This document shows, piece after piece, positions 34,079-45,237 of a stretch of 64,000 bases of DNA. Source of the DNA: Kaistella solincola. Lineage in GTDB: Bacteria > Bacteroidota > Bacteroidia > Flavobacteriales > Weeksellaceae. Made by a program: the position numbers and the translations under genes. The notes under the pieces are model-generated. The model ran no database searches. It was not told where the DNA came from and saw only the letters and a program-made list of their open reading frames with translations. The stretch's first letter is position 1. Every line of letters starts with the position of its first letter. The stretch spans positions 682,001 through 746,000 of the forward strand of contig NZ_JSYK01000003.1 in NCBI RefSeq assembly GCF_000812875.1. The letters run 5' to 3'.

Positions 34079-35148
34079 GCTATTGCTCTTTTTATCATTA
34101 GACGCATATTTTCTGCAGTGGAATCCCAGGACGTTTTTTGTAAAATTTCCCGGTATTCGCGCCTAAAATTCTGTTTTGGATTTTCAATGGCGGTGATGAA
34201 ATCGTCCGCGTCTTTTATTAAAGTTACGCAATTGCTGTAATCGCGCGCTACATCCTTAATTTTGGTAGAAATAATTGGTTTTTCTGCCGCCATATATTCC
34301 AAGGTTTTTGTAGGGCTGATGAATTTTGTAGAATCGTTTAAAGCGAAAGGCATCATTGCAACATCAAAATATTGAAGATAGCTCGGCAATTCGTCGTAAG
34401 ATTTCATACCTAAATAATAAATGTTTTGCGCGCGTGGCAAGTCGCTTTCTTCAATTTTACAAAGGGGACCAATCATCACGAAAGAAGCATCGGGACGTTT
34501 TGCTGCGGTTTCCCGAATTAGATTCAGATCAATTCTTTCATCAATCACGCCGTAATAGCCAATAATTGGTGAGGGAATTCCCTCTAAATCCAAAGGTTTT
34601 GCATTATTTCTGCTTGAAAAGTGTGAAATATCAACGGAGCTCGGGAAACAGAAAACGTTATGGTGTTTTTGCTTTTTGGATTCGTACAGCGATTTTCCGC
34701 CGGTATAAACAACGTCCGCAGCGGCTAAAAGTTGCTGCTCCTGCTCCAAAAGTTTGCTCGAGGCGCCTTTAAATAAAGAAAGCTCATCCATGCAGTCATA
34801 AACAACGCTTTCAAAATCTAAAGTTTCTAAAACCGGCACAAACGCCGCCGAGTAAAACCAGCCGAGGGAGAAATCTGTATCTTTTAAATGTTTCTTAAGG
34901 TAAGGCCCAATTTCATCGATGTGGTCAACAGCAGGTTGACAAACATCGATTTTAGAATCTAATTTTCGGACAGAAAAAACCGATTTTTCCTCATTTCTTT
35001 TGAGCGGTTCTTCTACGACCAATATTTTATAATCTTTCGCCAGGCGGCTGATGATGTGTTGTGGTCTTTGGTAAACAAAATCCCAGCGAAGATGACAGAA
35101 GACAATCATGTCATACTTCTGGAATCCATTTTTTGAATGGTTTTTCAT
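34075..35148 (-). CDS. Glycosyltransferase (GT-B fold, TuaH-like)
   Basis: A 357-residue cytoplasmic glycosyltransferase. The start region DMIVFCHLRWDFVYQRPQHI carries the VYQRPQH motif of TuaH-like family members. The C-terminal half has PIIGYYGVIDERIDLNLI, YYLGMKSYDELPSYLQYFDVAMMPF and TKTLEYMAAEKPIISTKI, typical of nucleotide-sugar binding in GT4-like enzymes. As first gene of the glf operon it is a candidate galactofuranosyltransferase. I used ATG 35148; an in-frame TTG 25 codons earlier lies in AT-rich leader DNA. Confidence 0.87.
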   Translation of the reverse strand: MKNHSKNGFQKYDMIVFCHLRWDFVYQRPQHIISRLAKDYKILVVEEPLKRNEEKSVFSVRKLDSKIDVCQPAVDHIDEIGPYLKKHLKDTDFSLGWFYSAAFVPVLETLDFESVVYDCMDELSLFKGASSKLLEQEQQLLAAADVVYTGGKSLYESKKQKHHNVFCFPSSVDISHFSSRNNAKPLDLEGIPSPIIGYYGVIDERIDLNLIRETAAKRPDASFVMIGPLCKIEESDLPRAQNIYYLGMKSYDELPSYLQYFDVAMMPFALNDSTKFISPTKTLEYMAAEKPIISTKIKDVARDYSNCVTLIKDADDFITAIENPKQNFRREYREILQKTSWDSTAENMRLMIKRAIA

Positions 35149-35578
35149 AGCGTTTGTGTTTATAGTTTTAATGTAGAGCTGAAAACAACTTAGAACGTTG
35201 TTTTGGTAGTTTTGCAGAAACAATTAATATACCAAAATGCGAAATCAATAATGTTTTTGATTATGACTTTATTATATAGCAGTAACTTGCTTATTAGCTA
35301 TATTATTTATTAATTATAGCTTTTAATATGATTAAATTCTTAATTTAATTTTTTTTGTGCAAAAATTTTTTATTTGCAGCCCTATTTCCATTAATTAGTC
35401 ATAAGGTCAAAAATATAATTTTGGAAAAAAAAGGGTCTTTTAACAGTAAATCTTTAGAAAAATTTTCCTGGTTTGCTTAAAATGTGCTTATAAAAAAGAA
35501 AGATTTAAAGCAAAAAAAAACGCTCCGTTCGGAGCGTTTGAATTATTAAATTTAAATGTAACGCAATTCTCTAATAAA
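35149..35578. other. AT-rich leader of the glf operon and 3' region of icd
   Basis: No gene. On the minus strand a possible -7 box TATTTTTG is at 35415-35408. Downstream of it lie three mutually complementary arms: AGCTATA/TATAGCT at 35296-35302 and 35315-35321, plus TATAGC at 35275-35280. Another inverted pair, TGCAAA and TTTGCA, is near 35358-35378. The icd terminator sits at its right end. The region is visibly richer in A+T than its neighbours. Confidence 0.5.
35511..35541 (-). terminator. Rho-independent terminator of icd
   Basis: On the plus strand AAACGCTCC, loop GTTC, GGAGCGTTT, with a nine-base A-run that becomes the T-tail on the minus strand. It lies 38 bases past the icd stop. 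Confidence 0.9.
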
Positions 35579-37813
<2,235 letters not shown>

Positions 37814-37853
37814 TTATTAAAATTGAGATGAACAAAAATAGGGAATTTTGGTC

Positions 37854-37882
37854 AATTTTTACCTGCATTCCGGGGCAATTTT
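37854..37882 (-). repeat. Copy of dispersed palindromic repeat, reverse orientation
   Basis: On the minus strand it reads TTGCCCCGGAATGCAGGTAA between A and T runs, 56 bases before the icd start. Confidence 0.5.
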
Positions 37883-37956
37883 CCGGCTTTAGAAATACTG
37901 AAAATGGTTAAAGGTTATTCGTTTTTATTTGTTACATTTAAATTTCATTTAAAAAT

Positions 37957-38817
37957 ATGGTTAAATACGCTTTGTCTTTTTTATTTCTCAGTCTTTCATT
38001 TTTACTGAATGCGCAAAATCACCGAATTTTCTACGAATATTCCTTCAAAATGGATTCTTTACACCGGGAAAATGTCGTGAAAGAATTAATGGTTTTAGAT
38101 ATTACCAAAAATGGTTCAAACTATTACAGCCAGGAAAAATTTGTTTATGATTCACTTGTAAACGAACAGTTTGCGCGTGCAAGAGCGACGCAGTCGAACA
38201 ATATCAATTTATCGAAAATCCCACGCAAAGCGAAAGTTTCGCACACAGTTACAAAAAAATATCCTGCTTTTGAAGCTGTTTTTCATACCAGCATTAATGG
38301 TGATAATTTCGTGATAAAAGAAACCGAAAAGCAAAATTGGAAGATTTCACCGGAAACCTCGGAGATTGGTGGAATGAAAGCGCAAAAAGCAACAACAGAT
38401 TTTGGTGGTAGAAAATGGGTCGCATGGTTTACAAATGAAATTCAGTTTCAGGACGGACCGTACAAATTTCACGGTTTGCCAGGTCTTATTTTAAATCTTG
38501 AAGATGAAAAAGGTGATCATATTTTCAGATTTGCAGGAAGCAAAAAAATGCCTCAGAAGGCGGTAATTTTTCCGGAAACGAAAGAAGATGAACTTCTTAT
38601 TACGAAAGAAAAATTTAAGCAACTTTGGAGAGAATATCTAAAAGATCCGGCTAAAAAAATCCGGCAAATGCTTGCCGATAGTGAAGCGCAGATCAGAGTT
38701 ACCGATCAGAACGGTAAAGAACTTTCTAATAGCGAAATAATACGCTCGCGTGAACAGCGTGCTAAAGAAGCTTTAAAGAAAACAAATAATTTTTTAGAGC
38801 TCAGTTTATATCGTTAA
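37957..38817 (+). CDS. GLPGLI family protein
   Basis: A 286-residue secreted protein. A signal peptide ends near residue 20 (LLNAQ). The family motif appears as KFHGLPGLILNLED at about residues 172-185, preceded by WVAWFTNEIQFQDGPYKF. The family is restricted to Bacteroidota and its function is unknown; cell-envelope location is likely. It is flanked by repeat copies and appears monocistronic. Confidence 0.9.
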   Translation: MVKYALSFLFLSLSFLLNAQNHRIFYEYSFKMDSLHRENVVKELMVLDITKNGSNYYSQEKFVYDSLVNEQFARARATQSNNINLSKIPRKAKVSHTVTKKYPAFEAVFHTSINGDNFVIKETEKQNWKISPETSEIGGMKAQKATTDFGGRKWVAWFTNEIQFQDGPYKFHGLPGLILNLEDEKGDHIFRFAGSKKMPQKAVIFPETKEDELLITKEKFKQLWREYLKDPAKKIRQMLADSEAQIRVTDQNGKELSNSEIIRSREQRAKEALKKTNNFLELSLYR

Positions 38818-38843
38818 AAATTAGCCGCTAAAAAGGCAAAAAA
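38816..38843 (+). repeat. Copy of dispersed palindromic repeat
   Basis: AAAAATTAGCCGCTAAAAAG followed by GCAAAAAAT, overlapping the GLPGLI stop codon. Confidence 0.55.
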
Positions 38844-38895
38844 TAAATTTTTAACTTTGGGAAAACCCATAACTTTAGAGCGTGATTTAATGGAT

Positions 38896-38925
38896 AAAAA
38901 TATGCCGCTAAAATGGCAAAAAAAA
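38896..38925 (+). repeat. Copy of dispersed palindromic repeat
   Basis: AAAAATATGCCGCTAAAATG followed by GCAAAAAAAA, 80 bases after the previous copy and abutting the dnaJ terminator. Confidence 0.55.
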
Positions 38926-38950
38926 GAGATTTCAATTGAAACCTCTTTTT
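38921..38950. terminator. Bidirectional terminator between GLPGLI gene and dnaJ
   Basis: AAAAAGAG-TTTCAATTGAAA-CTCTTTTT forms a long stem with a small mismatch. It lies 8 bases beyond the dnaJ stop. Confidence 0.8.
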
Positions 38951-38957
38951 TTATTTT

Positions 38958-40070
38958 TTAATCGAATAAGTCTCTCACTTTATCGAAAAAAGTTTTTTCC
39001 TTGCCCGAAGGTTCCGCCAACATTTCACCGTTTGCCAGCTGCTTTTCGAAAAACTCACGCTGCTCTTTGGAAAGATTTTGTGGCGTCCAGACATTGATAT
39101 GTACAAACATATCGCCTTTACCATAGCTATCAATACTTGGTAAACCTTTGCCGGATAATCTTAGGATTTTCCCGGACTGTGTACCCGCATCAACTTTAAT
39201 TTTCACTTTTCCGCCAACAGTCGGAATTTCTTTGTGCGTTCCCAAAGCTGCTTCCGCAAAAGAAACATACAGTTCCTGGTGAAGATTGTCGCCTTCGCGC
39301 TTGATTGAAGCATCTACTTCTTCTTCCACCACGACCAACAAGTCGCCGGGAGTTCCACCAAATGGTGCATCGTTTCCTTTTCCGCGAACATTTAGCTGAA
39401 TGCCTTCACGTGCGCCTGCAGGAATATTGATAGTTACTTCTTCGTCTTCTTTAATTAAACCTTGCGCATTGGCACCGGCCGGAATTTTATCGGCAACTTT
39501 CCCAATTCCCTGGCAGGTTGAACAGTGCGTTTGAGTCTGCATTTGCCCGAACATGGTGTTCATCACTTTTACCTGAACACCGGATCCACCACAGGTTGGG
39601 CAGGTTTTGGAAGTTGCGCCAGCGGCCAACTTCATTTTTTTTACTTTAATGGTTTTCTGGGTGCCATTCACCATTTCTTCAAGATTCAGCTTAATGCGTA
39701 CACGTAAATTACTGCCGCGAGACTGCTGTCTTTGCTGTCCGCCGCCACCGCCGAAATGCCCACCAAAAATATCCCCGAATTGCGAGAAAATATCATCCAT
39801 GTTCATTCCGCCGCCGCCGAAACCGCCGCCGAATCCACCGTTTCCACCAAGTCCGGCATGACCGTACTGGTCGTAGCGCGCTTTTTTATTGCCATCGCTC
39901 AGGACTTCGTAGGCTTCTGCAGCTTCTTTAAATTTTTCTTCAGCAGTTTTGTCACCCGGATTTTTATCTGGGTGATATTTAATAGCCATTTTTCGGTAGG
40001 CTTTTTTTATTTCGTCTGCTGAAGCGCTTTTAGTAATTTCTAAAACTTCGTAATAGTCTCTTTTTGACAT
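38958..40070 (-). CDS. dnaJ: Chaperone DnaJ with half zinc finger
   Basis: A 370-residue Hsp40. The J domain holds the HPD motif in [11 protein letters not shown], followed by a Gly/Phe-rich region (about 75-110). The cysteine-rich region keeps only two of the usual four CxxCxGxG motifs: CPTCGGSG near residue 157 and CSTCQGIG near 181. By alignment with E. coli DnaJ these are motifs 2 and 3 (zinc centre II); motifs 1 and 4 (centre I) are missing. C-terminal substrate domains follow. ATG 40070 starts [10 protein letters not shown]; an ATG ten codons upstream is not conserved. grpE lies upstream. Confidence 0.95.
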   Translation of the reverse strand: MSKRDYYEVLEITKSASADEIKKAYRKMAIKYHPDKNPGDKTAEEKFKEAAEAYEVLSDGNKKARYDQYGHAGLGGNGGFGGGFGGGGMNMDDIFSQFGDIFGGHFGGGGGQQRQQSRGSNLRVRIKLNLEEMVNGTQKTIKVKKMKLAAGATSKTCPTCGGSGVQVKVMNTMFGQMQTQTHCSTCQGIGKVADKIPAGANAQGLIKEDEEVTINIPAGAREGIQLNVRGKGNDAPFGGTPGDLLVVVEEEVDASIKREGDNLHQELYVSFAEAALGTHKEIPTVGGKVKIKVDAGTQSGKILRLSGKGLPSIDSYGKGDMFVHINVWTPQNLSKEQREFFEKQLANGEMLAEPSGKEKTFFDKVRDLFD

Positions 40071-40156
40071 AATTGTATGAGGTGAATTTCTTCCGGTCAA
40101 TTACGAACCGATTTTAATTTTAAGGAATAATTGGGTGAAGTTTTCCACCAAAGTTT

Positions 40157-40696
40157 TTAGTTTCCGGTTACTACTTTTGCAAATCTGATGACGCGGTCTG
40201 CAAGCTGATAACCAGTTTCAATAACATCGACCACTTTACCTTTCAGCTCTTCTGATGGCGCCGGAATTTGCGTAATCGCTTCGTGAATGTCCACATTAAA
40301 ATCATCACCAGGCTGAACTGAAATAGCTTTCAAGCCTTTGTCTTCCAATTTGTTTTTCAGTTTGCTGTAGATAAGCTCAACGCCTTTTAAATCAGCTTCA
40401 TTGCCATTTTTCTGGATTTCTTTCATTGCTCTTTCGAAGTCATCAAGGACATCAAGCATGGAAACCATTAAATCCTGATTTGCGTACTGAAAGAAGTCCA
40501 TTTTTTCTTTGGACGTTCTTTTCTTATAATTTTCGAATTCAGCAAAAAGTCGGATATAGCGGTCTTTTTCCTGCGCCAAAAGGTCTTCATTAGAAGGCGT
40601 AGCCTCAGAATTTTCCGGCTTTTCAGCCTGATTTTTTTCATTTAGATTTTCATTGATATCTAAATTTTCGTCCTGCATATCTTTATTTTCTGACAT
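40157..40696 (-). CDS. grpE: Nucleotide exchange factor GrpE
   Basis: A 179-residue GrpE. An acidic, Asn/Glu-rich N-terminus is followed by a long helix (DRYIRLFAEFENYKKRTSKEKM) and the beta domain with VQPGDDFNVDIHEAI and the closing GYQLADRVIRFAKVVTGN. It releases ADP from DnaK. grpE and dnaJ form one unit with an 86-base gap; dnaK is not in this window. Confidence 0.96.
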   Translation of the reverse strand: MSENKDMQDENLDINENLNEKNQAEKPENSEATPSNEDLLAQEKDRYIRLFAEFENYKKRTSKEKMDFFQYANQDLMVSMLDVLDDFERAMKEIQKNGNEADLKGVELIYSKLKNKLEDKGLKAISVQPGDDFNVDIHEAITQIPAPSEELKGKVVDVIETGYQLADRVIRFAKVVTGN

Positions 40697-40784
40697 AATA
40701 TTAATTTTAATATCGTACGCTTCGCAAAGATTTAGCCAAATACGACATTAGGACAATTCGGCAGAAATTTGTTAAAATAAAGTC

Positions 40785-42116
40785 TTATTTTTCAAAAAAT
40801 GTCTGAATCAGCAAATAAATATTGAGGATAACAATAATGCCCGAAATTATCCAGACCAAAATTTTCAGCCACGGTTTGTTTACAAATTCGCCCATTTTCA
40901 GTTTTGAATTGGTAAACATTACAAGGGGAATTACGGCAAAACTCAGCTGCATTGAAAGAATTACCTGACTCAAAACCAGCAAATCCATCGTTCCTTTTTC
41001 ACCATATAAAATGGTTACAATTAGAGCCGGAACTACAGCGATTAACCGTGTAATCAATCGACGAAGCCATGGTTTTAATCTGATATTCAGAAAACCTTCC
41101 ATGACAATCTGACCCGCTAAAGTTCCGGTTAAGGTTGAATTTTGGCCCGAAGCTAAAAGTGCGACGGCGAAAAAGATACTGGCTAAAGTCGTACCTAAAA
41201 TCGGCGCTAACATTTCGTGCGCATCGTGAATATCGGCAATATCTTGGTTTCCGGTGGTATGAAAAGTTGCCGCTGCAACAATCAAAATCGCGGCATTGAT
41301 GAAAAATGCCAAAAACAGCGAAATAGTGCTGTCTAAAGTCGCAAATTTTATGGCTTCTTTTTTTCCGGCGCTGTCGCGAGTATAATCCCGTGTCTGGACG
41401 ATGCTGCTGTGAAGGTAAAGATTATGAGGCATAACAGTAGCGCCTAAAATACCAATCGCTAAATACAGCATCGACGGATTGGTGACCACTTCTTTTTGCG
41501 GAATCAAACCGTGCAAAATCGGGAAGACATCGGGTTTGCTTAAAATAATTTCGTACGCAAAAGCGCCTAAAATTACAATGGTTAAACCCGCCACGATGCT
41601 CTCTAAAATCCGGAAACCTTTAGCCTGAAGAAAGAGAATAATAAAAACATCAACAATGGTAATTGCAACGCCCCACGTTAACGGAATTCCGAAAAGCAAA
41701 TTCAGTGCTATGGCGGAACCGATAACTTCTGCTAAATCGCACGCAGCAATCGCAATTTCACAGAAAATCCACAAAATAAAGTTAGTGGTTGGTGTAAAAT
41801 GATCCCGGCAAGCTTGTGCTAAATCGCGCTCGGCAACAATTCCAAGTTTCAAAGACAAATGTTGCAAAACCATTGCAAATAAATTGGAAATCAACACCAC
41901 CGAAAGTAGCGTATAGCCAAACTGCGCGCCGCCCGCAATATCCGTTGCCCAGTTCCCGGGGTCCATATAACCCACGGCGATCATTAAGCCGGGACCAGCA
42001 AAAGCAAAAAATTTCCGCCAAAAACCGGCATTTTTTGGAATTTTTACAGACGAGAAAACTTCCGGTAAAGAGTTGGAATGTTTATCCCGCCGCCAAGCTT
42101 TTTTAATAGATGTCAC
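40785..42116 (-). CDS. mntH: Nramp family divalent metal transporter (MntH-like)
   Basis: A 443-residue proton-coupled Mn2+/Fe2+ importer with about 11 helices. Metal-binding DPGN lies in helix 1 ([12 protein letters not shown]) and MPHN in helix 6 ([12 protein letters not shown]); both are diagnostic. The start is GTG at 42116: no ATG is close in frame, and an in-frame stop follows upstream. The -7 box and an operator-like palindrome end directly in front of it, so the leader is very short. Regulation by a DtxR/MntR-type repressor is inferred from the operator. Confidence 0.94.
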   Translation of the reverse strand: MTSIKKAWRRDKHSNSLPEVFSSVKIPKNAGFWRKFFAFAGPGLMIAVGYMDPGNWATDIAGGAQFGYTLLSVVLISNLFAMVLQHLSLKLGIVAERDLAQACRDHFTPTTNFILWIFCEIAIAACDLAEVIGSAIALNLLFGIPLTWGVAITIVDVFIILFLQAKGFRILESIVAGLTIVILGAFAYEIILSKPDVFPILHGLIPQKEVVTNPSMLYLAIGILGATVMPHNLYLHSSIVQTRDYTRDSAGKKEAIKFATLDSTISLFLAFFINAAILIVAAATFHTTGNQDIADIHDAHEMLAPILGTTLASIFFAVALLASGQNSTLTGTLAGQIVMEGFLNIRLKPWLRRLITRLIAVVPALIVTILYGEKGTMDLLVLSQVILSMQLSFAVIPLVMFTNSKLKMGEFVNKPWLKILVWIISGIIVILNIYLLIQTFFEK

Positions 42117-42119
42117 AAA

Positions 42120-42143
42120 TGTTAGATTAGTCTAACAAATGTA
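42120..42143 (-). promoter_or_regulatory. mntH promoter and metalloregulator-like operator
   Basis: GTTAGATTAGTCTAAC (42121-42136) is a dyad with only one non-pairing position pair per half. It overlaps TACATTTG (minus strand, 42143-42136), a perfect TAnnTTTG. A repressor here would cover the transcription start. Similar TTAGnnTAnnCTAA-type dyads are used by DtxR-family regulators. Confidence 0.65.
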
Positions 42144-42166
42144 AATAAAATTTTGGTTTAGAGCAC

Positions 42167-42198
42167 AAAAAAAATCCCGATTAAATCGCGATTTTTTT
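42167..42198 (-). terminator. Terminator of the DUF937-OmpA gene
   Basis: A-run, AATCCCGATT and AATCGCGATT with T-run form an imperfect stem 20 bases beyond the stop at 42217; it also separates this gene from the mntH promoter. Confidence 0.7.
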
Positions 42199-42216
42199 AA
42201 ATATAACCCTTAAAAA

Positions 42217-43503
42217 TTATTTGGTAAAACGAACGGCCATTTTTCTGTCAACAGCTCTTTCAGCATCAGAAGCGTCCGCCGCAACAGTTGCAAACTCACT
42301 ACCGTAACCTTCTGCACCGGTAATTTGTGCTCCAACGCCCAATCTGGTTAATTCAGATTTAATGAAATCTGCACGCTGTTGAGATAATTTTTTATTTGCT
42401 GCAGCATCGCCGGTATTGTCGGTATAGCCACCAATTTTAATTTTTGCATCCGGATAAGCTTTTAAAATTTCTGCTAAGTTTTGAATCTGACCTTCCGAAC
42501 CTGGCTCCAGTTCAGTTGCGGAACCCATTTTGAAGTTTACATTATCGAAGCTGTACCATTTATCTTTTAAAGCGGCATCGTCTGCAGCATTTTTATAGCT
42601 GTCTGATTTCAAGAAAGTGATCATTGAAGCTTCCATACCGTTTTCATAACCTCTCAACTTTTTACCATTAAGATCGATGTCGGACATTGTTCCGGTGGTT
42701 CCAACCATTGACGAATCAGTCATTGTGGTATTTATCATCGCGGTATCGGAATCAACATAGGTTGAATCTGTGGTCGTGGTAATGGTTTCGTCAGTTGGTT
42801 TATCGCATTGTTTCCAAAGGAACCAGCCCGCGAGAAGCAACAATAAAAGTGGCAGTAACCATTTCCAGATTGAGCCCCCATCGTCGGTTCTGATAGGTTC
42901 AGTGGTGACGTGGGTTTCGCCAGCTCTGTTTACCTCAACTTTTGGTTCGTCGTAAGTTGTGGTGGTAACTTTCTCCGCACCGGTCGGATTATAAGCGTCT
43001 CCAATTCCCAACGAAGCTAAAGATAAACCTGCGGGAAGAAGCGAAGAAACAATGCCTTTTTGATCCTCAAGCAGGTTGGTAATGCCATTTTCACCCAAGT
43101 TATTTTCTGCCGCGTACTTGCTGATTGTCCCAACTGCTGCGGCAACAACCATATTTAAAAGCGAGCTCGAAGTGGTGTTGTTTACACCGGAATAGGTTGA
43201 AACGGAATTTACCACACCTGTAATTTTATCGCCAAAAATAGCAGATAAAATATTGGTAATGGTAGTATTTCCTGTCGTGCTTCCTAGAAGATTTCCGAGC
43301 AAATCGTTGGACGATGCACCTCGGATTCCGTCAATCACTTCAGGTCGGTTTGCGTTATTCGCCATACCGCCAACAACTGCCGGAAGTAAAGCACTTATTG
43401 CTTTTGAAATTCCTGATTCGCTTTCACCATACTGCGTGGAGGCTTGCGAAATTAGTGACGGGCCAAGTTGTCCTTTAATAAGATCAATAATGTTGAGTGC
43501 CAT
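42217..43503 (-). CDS. DUF937/OmpA-domain protein
   Basis: A 428-residue three-part protein. Residues 1-160 match DUF937 (ISKAISALLPAVVGGMANNA). A single membrane helix lies at about 212-230 (WLLPLLLLLLAGWFLW). After a Thr/Asp-rich spacer, the C-terminal 110 residues are an OmpA-like peptidoglycan-binding domain (KIKIGGYTDNTGDAAANKKLSQQRADFI). The topology suggests a cytoplasmic DUF937 part anchored through the inner membrane to the cell wall. This architecture is frequent in Bacteroidetes; its role is unknown. Confidence 0.88.
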   Translation of the reverse strand: MALNIIDLIKGQLGPSLISQASTQYGESESGISKAISALLPAVVGGMANNANRPEVIDGIRGASSNDLLGNLLGSTTGNTTITNILSAIFGDKITGVVNSVSTYSGVNNTTSSSLLNMVVAAAVGTISKYAAENNLGENGITNLLEDQKGIVSSLLPAGLSLASLGIGDAYNPTGAEKVTTTTYDEPKVEVNRAGETHVTTEPIRTDDGGSIWKWLLPLLLLLLAGWFLWKQCDKPTDETITTTTDSTYVDSDTAMINTTMTDSSMVGTTGTMSDIDLNGKKLRGYENGMEASMITFLKSDSYKNAADDAALKDKWYSFDNVNFKMGSATELEPGSEGQIQNLAEILKAYPDAKIKIGGYTDNTGDAAANKKLSQQRADFIKSELTRLGVGAQITGAEGYGSEFATVAADASDAERAVDRKMAVRFTK

Positions 43504-43541
43504 AATAGTTTATTTTAAATGTTAATGGCATTTTGCATACA

Positions 43542-43575
43542 AATCTTAATCCAATTCTGTGTTTGGATTACGATT
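43542..43575 (-). terminator. Possible terminator hairpin after proS
   Basis: AATCTTAATCCAA pairs with TTGGATTACGATT with one mismatch over an eight-base loop. It lies 41 bases past the proS stop, but its T-tail is weak. Confidence 0.45.
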
Positions 43576-43615
43576 TATACAAAAATTAACATCTATTATG
43601 GAATTCTCGTAAAGT

Positions 43616-45091
43616 TTAGTATGCTTTGGCAAAAATAACCCGCTGTTTTGAGGTTTTTTTAGAAATTAGCGAAACGCCTTCTTCAAGTTTGTTATCTAAA
43701 GGAATACAGCGAATCGTAGCTTTGGTTTCATTTTTAATTTGCTCTTCTTCTTCAGCTGTACCATCCCAGTGCGCGGAAATAAAGCCACCTTTTTCAGCCA
43801 GTACTTTTTTAAATTCATCGTAGCTGTTAACTTCTGTTACATGAGAATTACGGAAGTCTAAAGCTTTTTGATAAATATCTTTTTGCATGGTTGCAAGCAA
43901 ATGTTCAATATAGTTTTCGATATTTTCGATCGGCTGCGTTTCTTTGGTTAAATTATCGCGTCGCGCAATTTCAACCGTTTTATTTTCCAGATCTCTGGCG
44001 CCCATCGCAATTCGAACCGGCACACCTTTCAGCTCATATTCAGCAAATTTCCAGCCCGGTTTATATTCGGTTCTGTTGTCATATTTTACCGAAATTCCTT
44101 TAGCTTTTAATTTTTGCTGAACATCGAAGGCAACTGCATTAATTTGTTCAAGCTGTTCTTCACCTTTGAAAATTGGCACGATTACCACCTGAATTGGTGC
44201 AAGTGAAGGTGGAAGCACCAAACCTAAGTCATCGGAATGGGTCATAATCAAAGCGCCCATCAAGCGCGTAGAAGTTCCCCAGGAAGTCGCCCAGGCATAT
44301 TCAATTTTACCTTCTTTATTGGTGAATTTTACATCAAAAGCTTTGGCAAAGTTCTGGCCCAAAAAATGCGAAGTTCCCGCTTGCAAAGCTTTTCCGTCCT
44401 GCATTAGAGCTTCGATACAATATGTTTCTACCGCACCGGCGAATCTTTCGGATTCGGTTTTAAGACCTTTAATAACCGGAATCGCCATAAAATTTTCTGA
44501 AAAATCGGCGTAAACATCAAGCATTTTTTCGCTTTCTTCAATCGCTTCATCCTGTGTTGCGTGTGCTGTATGACCTTCCTGCCACAAAAACTCCGTAGTC
44601 CTTAGGAAAAAACGCGTTCTCATTTCCCAACGAACGACGTTGGCCCACTGGTTGATCAGGATTGGTAAATCACGGTAAGACTGAATCCAGTTTTTATAAG
44701 TGCTCCAGATTATCGCTTCCGAAGTTGGGCGCACGATAAGTTCTTCTTCAAGCTTCGCTTCAGGATCAACGATGAGTTTTTTTGGATTGTCTGGATCGGT
44801 TTTTAACCGGTAATGAGTTACTACGGCACATTCTTTAGCAAAACCTTCTGCATTCTGTTCCTCGGCTTCGAAATAACTTTTCGGTATAAAAATCGGGAAA
44901 TAAGCATTTTCGTGTCCGGTTTCTTTGAACTTTTTGTCCATTTCATCCCGCATTTTTTCCCAGATTGCGTAACCGTAAGGTTTGATAACCATACAGCCGC
45001 GCACGCCGGAATTTTCTGCCAAATCAGCTTTAACTACCAATTCATTATACCATTTGCTATAGTCCTCAGCTCGGGACGTAAGTTTTGCCAT
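43616..45091 (-). CDS. proS: Proline-tRNA ligase, eukaryote/archaeal type
   Basis: A 491-residue class II synthetase that charges tRNA-Pro. Motif 2 is [24 protein letters not shown] and the proline-binding loop [14 protein letters not shown]. The anticodon domain is followed by a C-terminal domain ending in KAY; a terminal Tyr and absence of the bacterial editing insert identify the eukaryote/archaeal class, which many Bacteroidetes use. It appears monocistronic. Confidence 0.96.
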   Translation of the reverse strand: MAKLTSRAEDYSKWYNELVVKADLAENSGVRGCMVIKPYGYAIWEKMRDEMDKKFKETGHENAYFPIFIPKSYFEAEEQNAEGFAKECAVVTHYRLKTDPDNPKKLIVDPEAKLEEELIVRPTSEAIIWSTYKNWIQSYRDLPILINQWANVVRWEMRTRFFLRTTEFLWQEGHTAHATQDEAIEESEKMLDVYADFSENFMAIPVIKGLKTESERFAGAVETYCIEALMQDGKALQAGTSHFLGQNFAKAFDVKFTNKEGKIEYAWATSWGTSTRLMGALIMTHSDDLGLVLPPSLAPIQVVIVPIFKGEEQLEQINAVAFDVQQKLKAKGISVKYDNRTEYKPGWKFAEYELKGVPVRIAMGARDLENKTVEIARRDNLTKETQPIENIENYIEHLLATMQKDIYQKALDFRNSHVTEVNSYDEFKKVLAEKGGFISAHWDGTAEEEEQIKNETKATIRCIPLDNKLEEGVSLISKKTSKQRVIFAKAY

Positions 45092-45237
45092 TATATTTTT
45101 AACTTTGAATTTAACTTATAAGCGCTTTTTATATCTAATTTTAAACGCGTATTTTTACGCACTTTTGTGACCAATAACTTGGTACACTTTTGGTGCGGAA
45201 TGCAAATATAAATCAATTAAAACTTTTTCACATTATC

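Noticed and set aside
45147..45160. GCGTA/TACGC palindrome between proS and the Tyr-rich lipoprotein gene
   Set aside because: Short (five-base arms) with no repeat elsewhere and no promoter relation that I could support.
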